The notes beneath the pieces were generated by a model. The model was not told the DNA's origin. It ran no database searches and worked only from the letters and a program-made list of their open reading frames with translations. Below, piece after piece: positions 1-8,667 of a stretch of DNA of 64,000 bases. The stretch's first letter is position 1. The number at the start of each line of letters is the position of its first letter. A program made the translations under genes and the position numbers. This DNA comes from Salegentibacter agarivorans (GTDB taxonomy: Bacteria; Bacteroidota; Bacteroidia; Flavobacteriales; Flavobacteriaceae). The DNA lies in contig NZ_FOOH01000017.1 of assembly GCF_900113135.1 (NCBI RefSeq), positions 1 to 64,000 on the forward strand. Reading direction: 5' to 3'.

Positions 1-216
1 AAAAGCTGGAAACCTCTTCACCGACAACTAAGGCGTATGGGCTATAAGGGGAATTTTCTTAAGATATCGGTAACCCGATGGAGAAACTCCTCCACCAATT
101 TAATACACTATGCCCTGCCCAATAAGTACTTCTCAGAATTAGGGTTGTACGCAATGGACACAGTTGAAGGGAACACTTTGCATCAGTACTATCAAACAGT
201 ACTGAATAAGATTTAA
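1..216 (+). CDS. Group II intron reverse transcriptase/maturase, C-terminal fragment
   Basis: Frame 1 is open from the window edge to a TAA at 214-216 (71 residues). It contains an arginine-rich stretch and a segment reading RWRNSSTNLIHYALPNKYF followed by SELGLYAM. This matches the layout of the C-terminal endonuclease/DNA-binding end of bacterial group II intron-encoded proteins, where the phrase 'ANxRKGxWRxSxSPxLNxALxNxYxxxxGLxSL' is typical. The identification is strengthened by an intron domain V that starts four bases after the stop codon. The RT and maturase domains would lie upstream of the window. Such proteins splice and mobilise their own intron. Whether the whole protein is intact cannot be judged here. 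Confidence 0.75.
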   Translation, partial: KSWKPLHRQLRRMGYKGNFLKISVTRWRNSSTNLIHYALPNKYFSELGLYAMDTVEGNTLHQYYQTVLNKI

Positions 217-219
217 CAT

Positions 220-303
220 GAGCCGTGTACGAGACCCGTATGCACGGTTCTGGAAGAGGGATGAAGATAATAAATGCTCAAATATTTATTATCTTCACCC
301 TAC
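220..303 (+). ncRNA. 3' end of a group II intron (domains V and VI)
   Basis: Directly after the RT stop codon, GAGCCGTG (220-227) pairs with CACGGTTC (243-250) to form the lower stem of a domain V hairpin. It carries the catalytic AGC triad at 221-223 and a short upper helix. It is followed by a long hairpin (about 257-301; arms GGGATGAAGATAATAAA and TTTATTATCTTCACCCT) with unpaired adenines near its base, as expected for domain VI. The intron most likely ends in the CCCTAC near 298-303. The exact 3' splice site is inferred. Confidence 0.75.
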
Positions 304-391
304 TTGATTATTTGGGTAACACAGAGGTAACACAAAAAGGCAAATTTTAGCCAAATATTAATTTTTAACGGATCAAGCCTAATTGTTGTGT

Positions 392-1380
392 TTAAGCAAA
401 AATTGTGGTTAATCTATATAAGAAGAATTCAACATTTTTCACTCCTCTAAACTGAGCCCTAAAGGCTTTTATCTTTGCATTAAAGGATTCTGCTGAAGCA
501 TTCGTACTTCTATTGATAAAGTAATTGAGAATAGACCTGTAATTAAGGGTGATGGTGTTGGCTATGGTATTAAAAGCCTTAAACCCGTATCCTCTACATC
601 CTTGTACCAGTGAGCTAGTTTTGTATAAGCCCCTTCTTTTGATTTCGCATGGTTAAATATATTTCTAAGCCTTTGTGTAAGCTTAAAGGCCAACTTTATA
701 TCCGCGTATTGCTCGAAGAGTATTTTGCTGCGCTCGTGCTGGTTCTCTGTCCAATTCGAAGGTGCTTTATAGAGCAGGTATCGGCTGCGGGCCAATAATT
801 GTTTTCTGGTATCTCCATTAGCAAAGGTTTCTGGACTAAAACTTTTCTGTTTTAACCTGGCTTGTTTAATTTGTTCGTTCTCCAGATCTATAGCTTCCCA
901 TCGGTGCTTGATCCTAATATCCTGCAGGGCTTCAAAGGTGAGTTTCTGCACATGGAAGCGGTCGGTGACCTGTACGGCCTTAGGGAAGCATTTCCTGGCA
1001 ATGGTTTTCATAGAATTGGCCATATCTAAGGTGATTTCCTTGACTCGTGCTCATTTTGAAGCGGGTATTTTAAGCAGTTGTTCTATAATGGGTTCTACCT
1101 TTGTTCCTGAGAAAATTGCTACGATACTGCCCTTTTTACCCTTAGCTTTTTTATTGGTAATAATGGTATAGAGCTCCCCTTTGGAGAGTGCTGTCTCATC
1201 TATAGAGAGCTTTGAGCTGATATTCTCGGGGAAGATGAGCCATTCTTTGGAATGTGGTTTTTGATCCCACTCTTTAAAATCACTTAAATAATCTTTGTAC
1301 TGGCGCTGGAGCTTCTTTCCATTTACCCCGTAAAATCCACCGATGGTATGACAGTCGGAGGCTTTAGTACTGACTAAGTA
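392..1380 (-). pseudogene. ISL3-like (ISAon1-type) DDE transposase, catalytic part, broken
   Basis: Read on the minus strand this encodes the DDE catalytic part. The first Asp is in SIDETALSKGEL (about 1200), the second in VTDRFHVQK (about 960) and the Glu in NASAESFNAKIKAFR (about 470). Two lesions break it: an in-frame TGA at 1051-1053 (between IPASK and ARVKEITLDM) and an apparent one-base loss near 583-590, after which the frame carrying FKAFNTIANTI continues to the natural stop at 392-394. The reading frame begins inside the 3' end of the upstream N-terminal ORF, as in two-ORF elements of this type. It is probably inactive unless complemented in trans. Confidence 0.8.
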
Positions 1381-1738
1381 CTTTTAAAAAAGCAGCGAAC
1401 TCGACGGTCATACGGGTTCCCTGTGCTACTAAGTTCCAGTCACGCTGAATAACCTGTTTGCTTTGTTTATTGAGCCAGCGACGGCGTTTTATATGCAGGA
1501 AAACCTTTTTACCACGCACAGGAAAATCCTGAATTGTTATTTCTTTATGGAACCCGTGTGCTATGACCAGGTTGGAAGAAAACTCTTTAGGAATTTCCGG
1601 CTTCTCTTCAAAATGCAGGTGTAGTATATCTCCTTCTGTTTGATGTCCGGTAAGATCAAAATGGGTGATTAATAATTCTGGTAATAATATCTTGAGTAGG
1701 TCTATATATGGATCCAATGCTTTCTGTTTAGAAAACAA
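1364..1738 (-). CDS. ISL3-like (ISAon1-type) transposase N-terminal region protein
   Basis: This 124-residue ORF is the first of the two ORFs of the insertion sequence and precedes the catalytic ORF, overlapping its 5' part in another frame. It is basic near the C-terminal half (FLHIKRRRWLNKQSKQ), consistent with the DNA-binding or zinc-ribbon-like N-terminal region that such two-part transposases have, although no CxxC pair is visible. The start ATG at 1736-1738 lies 47 bases inside the right end of the element. Its partner is a pseudogene, so the product probably has no function now. Confidence 0.7.
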   Translation of the reverse strand: MFSKQKALDPYIDLLKILLPELLITHFDLTGHQTEGDILHLHFEEKPEIPKEFSSNLVIAHGFHKEITIQDFPVRGKKVFLHIKRRRWLNKQSKQVIQRDWNLVAQGTRMTVEFAAFLKVLSQY

Positions 1739-1921
1739 AAATCAAAATAATATTTCAATTCACACACAACTTTTGAGAATGATCCTTTTTAACATAAATT
1801 CTGATTTTAAATTATATCCGACTTATTTATCTAAATTTTTGAATCAGCCTAATTTTTTAAAACTGATATTTTATTTAGATAGGATTATTAAGAAATTGGG
1901 TCTCTTATAAAATTCAGCAAC

Positions 1922-2761
1922 TTAAATATTATTTTTTAGGTATTCAGACGGGGTTAAACCCGTACTTTTTTTAAAAATCCTATTATAATAAGATAAACTG
2001 TTAAACCCAGATGCAAAACAAGATTTGGAAATTGAATAGTTGCTATGTACTTCTTTTAATAATTTACAGGAATAATTTATTCGTAGCTCGTTAAGATAGG
2101 TGATAAAAGATTTTCCGGTATGTTGCTTAAAAAATCTGCAAAATGCTGTTTTATTCATACCCGCTATGCCTGCAATTTTTTCAAGACTAATATCTTCTTT
2201 AAAATTCAACATTAAAAACTCCATGACCTCGCTTAAACGTTGATCTGATACCTGATGATGATTTAACCAGTTTACACTTCCTAAATAAGTGTTGTTAGAA
2301 TGAACAGAAAGCGAATAAAAAACCTGAAGTATGTTTATTGCTTGTAATGGCACCGGCAGCTCTCGCAATTGAAAAAGTAGATTTTCAATTTTATTCTTTT
2401 TAAAACTGTGAAAAGTGGCCCCTCTTTCGCTTAAGTTATGAATAAGTCTTATATATTGAAATTCCTCTTTGCTACTTTCAATGGCCTCAAAAAATAACTG
2501 ATTTAAATGAAGGACATAGGCTTCAGAAAAATTTTTAGAAGAGCTTTGGAACATATGTGGAATATTTTTTCCTATTAAAAATAGGTTTCCTTCTTCAAAG
2601 GTCCCAATAAAATCTCCTGCAAAAAGGGTTCCTTTTCCCTGTTTTATATATACCAGTTCAATTTCGGGATGATAATGCCATAAGCGTAGAAACTGCCGCT
2701 CTTTATGATGGCTAAATTCGAAGTTGCTTTTTAAATTTTTATGAAGAAAATGAAGTTTCAT
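1922..2761 (-). CDS. AraC-family transcriptional regulator with N-terminal cupin domain
   Basis: The 279-residue protein has an N-terminal cupin-like sensor region (about 20-150; HYHPEIELVYIKQGKGTLFAGD followed by a GNLFLIGKNIPH segment). The C-terminal pair of AraC helix-turn-helix motifs occupies about 175-279 (DISLEKIAGIAGMNKTAFCR and the signature FNSLSYYNRIFKKSTGLTPSEY). It is transcribed divergently from the 14-gene fucoside operon that starts at 3102, so control of that operon is the likely role, with L-fucose or a pathway intermediate as a plausible inducer (inference). The gene ends beside the mobile DNA at the left edge of the window. Confidence 0.93.
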   Translation of the reverse strand: MKLHFLHKNLKSNFEFSHHKERQFLRLWHYHPEIELVYIKQGKGTLFAGDFIGTFEEGNLFLIGKNIPHMFQSSSKNFSEAYVLHLNQLFFEAIESSKEEFQYIRLIHNLSERGATFHSFKKNKIENLLFQLRELPVPLQAINILQVFYSLSVHSNNTYLGSVNWLNHHQVSDQRLSEVMEFLMLNFKEDISLEKIAGIAGMNKTAFCRFFKQHTGKSFITYLNELRINYSCKLLKEVHSNYSISKSCFASGFNSLSYYNRIFKKSTGLTPSEYLKNNI

Positions 2762-3101
2762 TTTTTTTTTAAAGTTTAAGAAAAAACTATACGGTAATTT
2801 TCAAATTTATTAAATAATTGCTTCAAATGAGCAAATATTGTACAATAGAATGCAAATTAATGTGAAAGAAATGAGCTGGAAGAAGTATAATTTTGGTAGA
2901 GTATTTCTTTGAATTTAATGAAAAGCTGCTTGTAGCTTCAATAGAAGTGAATTAACCCTTATCAAGCCCTGGACTCTTTTTAAAAGGAAGATTTCTTCAA
3001 GATTCTGGTCTTTAGGTCTTTAGTGGTGAGGTGATGTTGATTAATTATAGCTTATAAATTTGGAGCAATACGAGTGTCTGTGTTATTATTTAAAATTTAT
3101 T
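2762..3101. promoter_or_regulatory. Divergent intergenic region between araC-type gene and fucoside operon
   Basis: These 340 bp separate the two divergent genes and must hold the promoters of both. A TAATTTTG at 2888-2895 fits the Bacteroidota -7 consensus TAnnTTTG on the plus strand, but no convincing TTTG -33 box is present at the usual distance. That would fit an activator-dependent promoter. It would give a leader of about 200 nt before the ATG at 3102. No coding potential is visible here. The in-frame ATG at 3060 is rejected because it precedes a good signal peptide that starts at 3102. Confidence 0.4.
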
Positions 3102-5684
3102 ATGAATAGAATTTTATCATTGTTTTTGTTTTTTACCTCTGTAGGCCTTACTGCCCAGGAGAGGGAGGGGAACATTGTAGAGTATTTTGGAAAAGAAAAG
3201 GTGGAAGATGTGCACGAAGGAAAAGTGCTGCACGTTTTTACCGAAGCCCTTATTTATAAAAAACAACAACTTCCAAAGGACACCGAGGCAGTAGAATATG
3301 ATCCTCTTTTCGCGAAATTTATAGGTAAAGCTAAAAGCGGAATAAAAAAGGGGAAGTCAGCCGGTAAAAATTATCGCGGACAAGCCATAAGCTGGGAAGA
3401 AATAGAAGTAAATGAAAATAATGAATTTCAGGATCCCGGTTTGAGAGATGGATATTTGTATCTTGAGTACGATGCTGCTGCAGAAGAAATAGTCTTATTA
3501 GACGCATCGGGTCATACCAGTGTGTTGATTAATGGTTTTCCTCACGAAGGGGATTATTATGATTTTGGTTGGAATCTAATTCCTCTTAAATTAAAGAAAG
3601 GAAAGAATGAGTTTATTCTTTCTTCCGGTCGTTTTTCCCGAATGCGTGCAAGGCTTATAAAGCCAAAAAAGGAGCTTCAATTTACGCAGCGCGATATGAC
3701 TTTGCCCGAAATCTTAATAGAGCAAAAAGAAAATTTCCCTGCAGCAATTAGAATAGCAAATGCAAGCGAGCAAAATATAGAAAATCTAAAATTAGTAGCC
3801 CGTGTAGCCAATGCTGTTGCTGAAACGGCTATAACAGAAATACCAGCTTTATATGTTAGAAAAGTACCTTTTGAAATTCCTTTTGCAGAAAATTATAAAG
3901 ATAAAAAAGAGGTAGAGGTTGTACTGGAGATGCTTGATTCTAATGGTAAAAAGTTAGATACTGATACTTTATTGCTTCCGGTAAAATCAAAGTACGAGCA
4001 CCATAAAAAAACCTTTGTGAGCGACATTGATGGTAGTGTACAATATTATAGTATGGCACCTTCTTTAGATACTGTTAGTGAAAACCAGGCTATGTTCTTT
4101 TCTTTGCACGGAGCTTCGGTAGAAGCTGTTAATCAGGCTAATGCTTATCAGCAAAAAGATTGGGGGCATATTGTTGCGCCTACCAATAGACGACCGTTTG
4201 GTTTTGCCTGGGAAGATTGGGGACGTTTAGATGCTCTTGAAGTTCTTGCTCATTCAGAAAATGAATGGAAAACCGATGCTGCACACACTTATTTGACCGG
4301 TCACTCTATGGGAGGTCACGGTACCTGGTATTTAGGCGCAACTTACCCCGATAAATTTGCGGCCATTGCGCCTGCAGCCGGCTATCCTGATTTACTGTTG
4401 TATCGTGAAAGCTTTAAACGGCGAATTACCGATAATCCTGAGCTGCTTCAGGAAAGGTTTAAAATGGGGGTAGAGGAATTTAATAAAAGAACTGCCGTTC
4501 AATTAAATTCAAAAAAAGAGGAAGACCTAAGTGCAATAATTAAAAGGGCCGGTAACACCAGCCGTACTTTAAAATTAATAGAGAATTATCTAAACTTTGG
4601 TATCTATGTGCTGCACGGCGAGGTAGATTCAGTTGTTCCAACATTTATAGCGAGAGATATGCGCGAGCGTTTGGGTACTTTTCATAACGATTTTGTTTAT
4701 TATGAATATCCCAAGGGTACTCATTGGTATGGTAATCACAGTATGGATTGGCCGTTAATATTTGACTTTTTTAAGGCGCACGATAAAAAAACCGACGAGA
4801 ACCAAAATGATTTTTCATTTAAATCGGCTTCCCCTGGGGTTTCAGAAAAAGCACATTACATAAATATCCTTCAGCAAGAGCGTCCTTTTGAAATTAGTGA
4901 TATAGCGGTAGAAAAGGATAGTATTTTACTCCAGATTTCTACGGAAAACGTAAAAACTATTCAAGTTGACTTTTCAGAGTTTTCTGTAAAACCAGATTCT
5001 ATAGCTATAGATGAGGTTCGCATTGCCGTAAATAAAGAGCTGGAGTCTTTGGTGATGAAAAAAATGAAATCTTATTGGGAAGTGAGTAAAAAGCCTGGAT
5101 ACCAGGAAAAAGGCCCGCATAGGTATGGCGGCTTTAAAGATGCCTTTAAAAATAAACCTGTTTTGGTTTATGCAACCCAGGGAAGTGACAGGGAAAACAA
5201 ATGGTATTATCATCGTGCAAAATTTGATGCCGAGAAATTTTATTACCGTGCCAATGGAGACCTAACCCTGGTAGCCGATGCAGAGTTCAATCCGGAAAAT
5301 TACCCAGATCAAAATATAATCTTATACGGAAACAGCGATAATCATGCAAGTTGGAAAACTTTGCTCAAAGATTCCCCTATTAAGGTTTCTAAAGGGAAAA
5401 TGACTGTTGATACGAAAACTTTGAAAGGAAATAATCTAGGAGCGTATTTTATTTACCCTAGAAAAGATAGTGATTTTGCAAGTGTTGGGGTAATTACCGC
5501 TACCGGAGAAAAAGGAATGGAAGCTGCCTGGGGCAACGATTATTTGTTAAACGGTACGTTTTATCCGGACTTTATGATTTTTAAAGACACGATGATACAT
5601 GAAGGGGTTCAGGGAATAGAAGCTGCCGGCTTTTTTGATAATTCCTGGAATATTGAAGAATACGATGTGATATGGAAAGAGTAA
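3102..5684 (+). CDS. Secreted alpha/beta hydrolase (prolyl oligopeptidase/esterase-like)
   Basis: The 860-residue protein starts with a signal peptide (MNRILSLFLFFTSVGLTAQ). The N-terminal 300 residues look like beta-rich modules (for example FGWNLIPLKLKKGKNEF). A hydrolase domain follows with nucleophile Ser402 in GHSMGG, probable acid Asp509 in LHGEVDSVVP and probable base His541 in GTHWYGNH. The C-terminal part (about 570-860) is unassigned. The fold fits S9-type peptidases and carbohydrate esterases. As the first gene of a fucoside operon, a deacylating esterase acting on a decorated glycan is more likely than a peptidase, but this is inference. The upstream in-frame ATG at 3060 would put 14 residues before the signal peptide and is not preferred. 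Confidence 0.8.
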   Translation: MNRILSLFLFFTSVGLTAQEREGNIVEYFGKEKVEDVHEGKVLHVFTEALIYKKQQLPKDTEAVEYDPLFAKFIGKAKSGIKKGKSAGKNYRGQAISWEEIEVNENNEFQDPGLRDGYLYLEYDAAAEEIVLLDASGHTSVLINGFPHEGDYYDFGWNLIPLKLKKGKNEFILSSGRFSRMRARLIKPKKELQFTQRDMTLPEILIEQKENFPAAIRIANASEQNIENLKLVARVANAVAETAITEIPALYVRKVPFEIPFAENYKDKKEVEVVLEMLDSNGKKLDTDTLLLPVKSKYEHHKKTFVSDIDGSVQYYSMAPSLDTVSENQAMFFSLHGASVEAVNQANAYQQKDWGHIVAPTNRRPFGFAWEDWGRLDALEVLAHSENEWKTDAAHTYLTGHSMGGHGTWYLGATYPDKFAAIAPAAGYPDLLLYRESFKRRITDNPELLQERFKMGVEEFNKRTAVQLNSKKEEDLSAIIKRAGNTSRTLKLIENYLNFGIYVLHGEVDSVVPTFIARDMRERLGTFHNDFVYYEYPKGTHWYGNHSMDWPLIFDFFKAHDKKTDENQNDFSFKSASPGVSEKAHYINILQQERPFEISDIAVEKDSILLQISTENVKTIQVDFSEFSVKPDSIAIDEVRIAVNKELESLVMKKMKSYWEVSKKPGYQEKGPHRYGGFKDAFKNKPVLVYATQGSDRENKWYYHRAKFDAEKFYYRANGDLTLVADAEFNPENYPDQNIILYGNSDNHASWKTLLKDSPIKVSKGKMTVDTKTLKGNNLGAYFIYPRKDSDFASVGVITATGEKGMEAAWGNDYLLNGTFYPDFMIFKDTMIHEGVQGIEAAGFFDNSWNIEEYDVIWKE

Positions 5685-5724
5685 ACTACCTGAAAGATAG
5701 ATAAACAACACAAAAGCTAAAAAT

Positions 5725-7332
5725 TTGAATAAAATTTTAAAAATAAGCGAACAGGATAACGTTGGTGTGGCCTTGTGCAATTTAATGGCGGGTGAAATTA
5801 TAGAACTTTCGGGAACACAAATAGAGGTATCCCAAAATATAGCGATTAAACATAAAATTGCCCTGCAGCATTTTAGTCCCGGTGATATTATTATAATGTA
5901 TGGCGTCCCTGTAGGGGAAGTGGTGTTGTCCATTGGTTGTGGGGATGCTTTGACTACTGAAAATATAAAACATCGTGCTGCCGATTATAAATATGAGGAC
6001 AGAACTTACAATTATAATTCGCCAGATATTACCTCTCTTCAGAACAAAACTTTTATGGGGTATCATAGAGAGGATGGCCAGGTTGGTACTGCTAATTACT
6101 GGCTATTTGTGCCCCTGGTTTTTTGTCAAAACAGGAATTTAAAAGTTTTAAAAGAAGCCTTTGAAACCGAGTTGGGTTATAAGCAGGAGAATCCATATAA
6201 ATTACAATTGAGGCAAATGCTCTCTGGAGACTCTGATGCAGCAGCTAGTTCTGAAGTCATTAATGAACAGGTCTTTAAAAATATTGACGGGATTAGATTC
6301 CTGGCTCATGAAGGTGGTTGTGGTGGTACACGGGATGATGCTCAGGCATTGGTGAATTTACTTGCGGGATATATTAAAAACCCCAATGTAGCAGGTGCAA
6401 CGGTATTGAGCTTAGGTTGCCAACACGCCCAAATGAGTTTGCTGGAAGAAGCACTGGCTAAATTGAACCCGCAGAAACCGGTTCTTTATTTTGAACAACA
6501 GCAGTTTTCTTCGGAAAAAGATATGCTACAGAAAATAGTTTCCAAAACCTATCCCGAGCTGGAAAAAGCTAACAGCATAGAAAGAAAACCTGCAGGTTTG
6601 GATAAACTCAATATCGGTTTAGAATGTGGCGGATCTGATGGATTTTCGGGCATTACCGCCAATCCATTAATTGGCTATATAGCCGATAAAATTACTGCGG
6701 TAGGTGGCCGTGCAATGCTCTCTGAGTTTCCGGAGCTATGCGGGGTAGAGCAAGATTTAATAAATCGTTGCGAAACCGAAGAAATGGCAGATAAGTTTAT
6801 AAAATTAATGGAGACTTATAACGCCGAGGCAAAAAAAGTAGGTTCCGGCTTTGATATGAACCCTTCCCCGGGCAATATAAAAGATGGCTTAATAACCGAT
6901 GCAATTAAATCGGCAGGTGCAGCGACCAAGGCGGGTAGGGCACCAATAAGCGGAATACTTGATTATACAGAATATCCCGTAAAAAGTGGCTTACATTTGC
7001 TATGTACTCCCGGAAATGATGTAGAATCTACCACCGGATTGGCCGGTTCTGGAGCAAACTTAATCCTATTTTCAACTGGGTTGGGAACACCAACAGGGAA
7101 CCCGGTTTGCCCGGTCATTAAAATATCATCAAATTCTGAATTGCCAAAGAGGATGACGGACATTATAGATTTTGATGCCGGTAAGTTAATTTCAGAAGAG
7201 GCAGATCTAGAAAATTTATCAGAAGATCTCTTAAATCTAATTGTTGAAATAGCAAGTGGAAAAACAGCAACCTGTGCGCAAAAATTGGGACAGGACGATT
7301 TTATTCCGTGGAAAAGAGGGGTTTCACTATAA
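5725..7332 (+). CDS. UxaA-family (altronate dehydratase-type) sugar acid dehydratase, probable L-fuconate dehydratase
   Basis: The 535-residue protein fuses an N-terminal SAF-like small domain (about 1-90) to the large UxaA catalytic region. Visible family phrases include GYHREDGQVGTANYW, RFLAHEGGCGGTRDDA, LECGGSDGFSGITANP and a late CTPGNDVESTTGLAGSGAN. UxaA proteins dehydrate altronate and related sugar acids to 2-keto-3-deoxy acids with a metal cofactor. The operon holds every other step of oxidative L-fucose breakdown but no enolase-superfamily L-fuconate dehydratase, so this protein most likely fills that step (inference). The start is a TTG at 5725, because the next Met would cut into the SAF-like domain. 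It lies 40 bp after the esterase gene. Confidence 0.82.
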   Translation: MNKILKISEQDNVGVALCNLMAGEIIELSGTQIEVSQNIAIKHKIALQHFSPGDIIIMYGVPVGEVVLSIGCGDALTTENIKHRAADYKYEDRTYNYNSPDITSLQNKTFMGYHREDGQVGTANYWLFVPLVFCQNRNLKVLKEAFETELGYKQENPYKLQLRQMLSGDSDAAASSEVINEQVFKNIDGIRFLAHEGGCGGTRDDAQALVNLLAGYIKNPNVAGATVLSLGCQHAQMSLLEEALAKLNPQKPVLYFEQQQFSSEKDMLQKIVSKTYPELEKANSIERKPAGLDKLNIGLECGGSDGFSGITANPLIGYIADKITAVGGRAMLSEFPELCGVEQDLINRCETEEMADKFIKLMETYNAEAKKVGSGFDMNPSPGNIKDGLITDAIKSAGAATKAGRAPISGILDYTEYPVKSGLHLLCTPGNDVESTTGLAGSGANLILFSTGLGTPTGNPVCPVIKISSNSELPKRMTDIIDFDAGKLISEEADLENLSEDLLNLIVEIASGKTATCAQKLGQDDFIPWKRGVSL

Positions 7333-7346
7333 AATTTAATCAACTT

Positions 7347-8657
7347 ATGAAAAAGCCAATTTTATTTATTTTAATGCTGATTCATTTTGTGGTTTTTGCA
7401 CAGGGGGATGAGGATTATATTCCGGCAAAAGAAAATTTAGAAGCGCGAGAATGGTTCCAGCATGCCAAATTTGGAATGTTTATCCATTGGGGAGTATATA
7501 GTGTTCTGGGAGATGGAGAATGGGTGATGAATAATCAGAATATCTCTAAAGAAAATTATGAGAAATTGCCTGGTTTTTTCAATCCTATAAATTTCGATGC
7601 CACAGAATGGGTGAAGATGGCTAAGAATTCAGGTGTGAAATATATTACAGTGACCACACGTCATCACGATGGCTTTTCTATGTTTAACACCGAGGCTTCA
7701 TCTTATAATATTGTAGATGCTACGCCATTTGGCCGGGATGTGATAAAAGAGCTTGCTGAAGCCTGTAGAGCAAACGATATTAAACTGTTTTTCTACTATT
7801 CCCTGTTAGACTGGTACCATAAAGATTATTACCCACTGGGAAGAACAGGCAATGGAATTGCGGATAAAAATACCACTGGTAACTGGAAAGATTACATAGC
7901 ATTTATGAAACAGCAATTAACCGAGTTACTTACAAATTATGGTGAAATTGGAGGTATTTGGTTTGATGGGCATTGGGATAAGAAAAATACCAATTGGCAT
8001 TATGATGAAATCTATGAATTGATCCATGAGCTTCAACCACAAGCTTTAATAGGAAACAATCATCATATAGCACCAATAATGGGAGAAGATTTCCAAATGT
8101 TTGAAAGGGATTTGCCTGGTTATAATACCACAGGTTTTGGAACAGCCAAAGAAAATATAGGAGAACTACCTAAGGAAATTTGTGAAACAATTAATGGTTC
8201 CTGGGGGTTTAATCTGCAGGATTCTAAGCATAAATCTCAAAAAGAACTAGTTCGTTATTTAATTAAATCTGCAGGATTTGGTAGTAATTTGCTGCTTAAC
8301 GTTGGGCCTATGCCCAATGGCGAAATTCAAAAAGAACATCAGGAATCGTTTCTGGAAATTGGAGATTGGCTGGAAACCTATGGAGAGGCAATTTATGGAA
8401 CCAGGCAGGGGCCGTTAGCACCCAGGGAGAATATGGTGTCTACCCTTAAAGATAATGAAGTGTTTTTATGGCTTTTGGGCGATAATGATACGTATTTTAT
8501 TGAAGACTTTTTTCCCAAAACAAAAACAATGGTTCATTGGAAGGATGGATCCACAATAAATTTTCAAAAGACAAAATTCGGAACTTTTATAGAAATCCCG
8601 GAGGCTAAGAAAAATGGCATAGCAACATTGGTGAGTTATAAAATAGAAAAAGATTAA
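7347..8657 (+). CDS. Secreted alpha-L-fucosidase, GH29
   Basis: The 436-residue protein begins with a signal peptide (MKKPILFILMLIHFVVFAQ) at the ATG at 7347. An earlier in-frame ATG at 7308 overlaps the dehydratase gene and is not preferred. GH29 hallmarks are the early FGMFIHWGVYSVLGDGEW, the TTRHHDGFSMF segment and GGIWFDGHW, in which Asp207 would be the catalytic nucleophile. The C-terminal beta-sandwich is short, with no extra binding module. It would release terminal alpha-L-fucose in the periplasm, feeding the FucP permease and the fucose pathway in the same operon. Confidence 0.93.
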   Translation: MKKPILFILMLIHFVVFAQGDEDYIPAKENLEAREWFQHAKFGMFIHWGVYSVLGDGEWVMNNQNISKENYEKLPGFFNPINFDATEWVKMAKNSGVKYITVTTRHHDGFSMFNTEASSYNIVDATPFGRDVIKELAEACRANDIKLFFYYSLLDWYHKDYYPLGRTGNGIADKNTTGNWKDYIAFMKQQLTELLTNYGEIGGIWFDGHWDKKNTNWHYDEIYELIHELQPQALIGNNHHIAPIMGEDFQMFERDLPGYNTTGFGTAKENIGELPKEICETINGSWGFNLQDSKHKSQKELVRYLIKSAGFGSNLLLNVGPMPNGEIQKEHQESFLEIGDWLETYGEAIYGTRQGPLAPRENMVSTLKDNEVFLWLLGDNDTYFIEDFFPKTKTMVHWKDGSTINFQKTKFGTFIEIPEAKKNGIATLVSYKIEKD

Positions 8658-8667
8658 GTAAAATAAT

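Larger units (their letters stand above)
370..1785. mobile_element. ISL3-like (ISAon1-type) insertion sequence, decayed transposase
   Basis: The outer ends match as an imperfect inverted repeat: GGATCA-N9-GTTGTGT at 370-391 and the same pattern read inward from 1785 on the other strand. Both ends are flanked by the 8-bp direct repeat TTTTTAAC (362-369 and 1786-1793), a target-site duplication of the size expected for ISL3-type elements. The element is 1416 bp and carries a two-ORF transposase on the minus strand. The downstream ORF is broken. The intact duplication means this copy arrived by transposition rather than by rearrangement. Confidence 0.85.

Noticed and set aside
908-1171. Plus-strand ORF of 87 residues across the ISL3-like element
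   Set aside because: It is the reverse of the transposase reading frame, which has the family's catalytic motifs on the minus strand.
1665-1910. Plus-strand ORF of 81 residues at the right end of the ISL3-like element
   Set aside because: It crosses the IS end and the target duplication and has low-complexity AT-rich composition. Not a gene.
5547-6066. Minus-strand ORFs opposite the esterase and dehydratase genes
   Set aside because: They are shadows of strongly supported genes and show no protein motifs.
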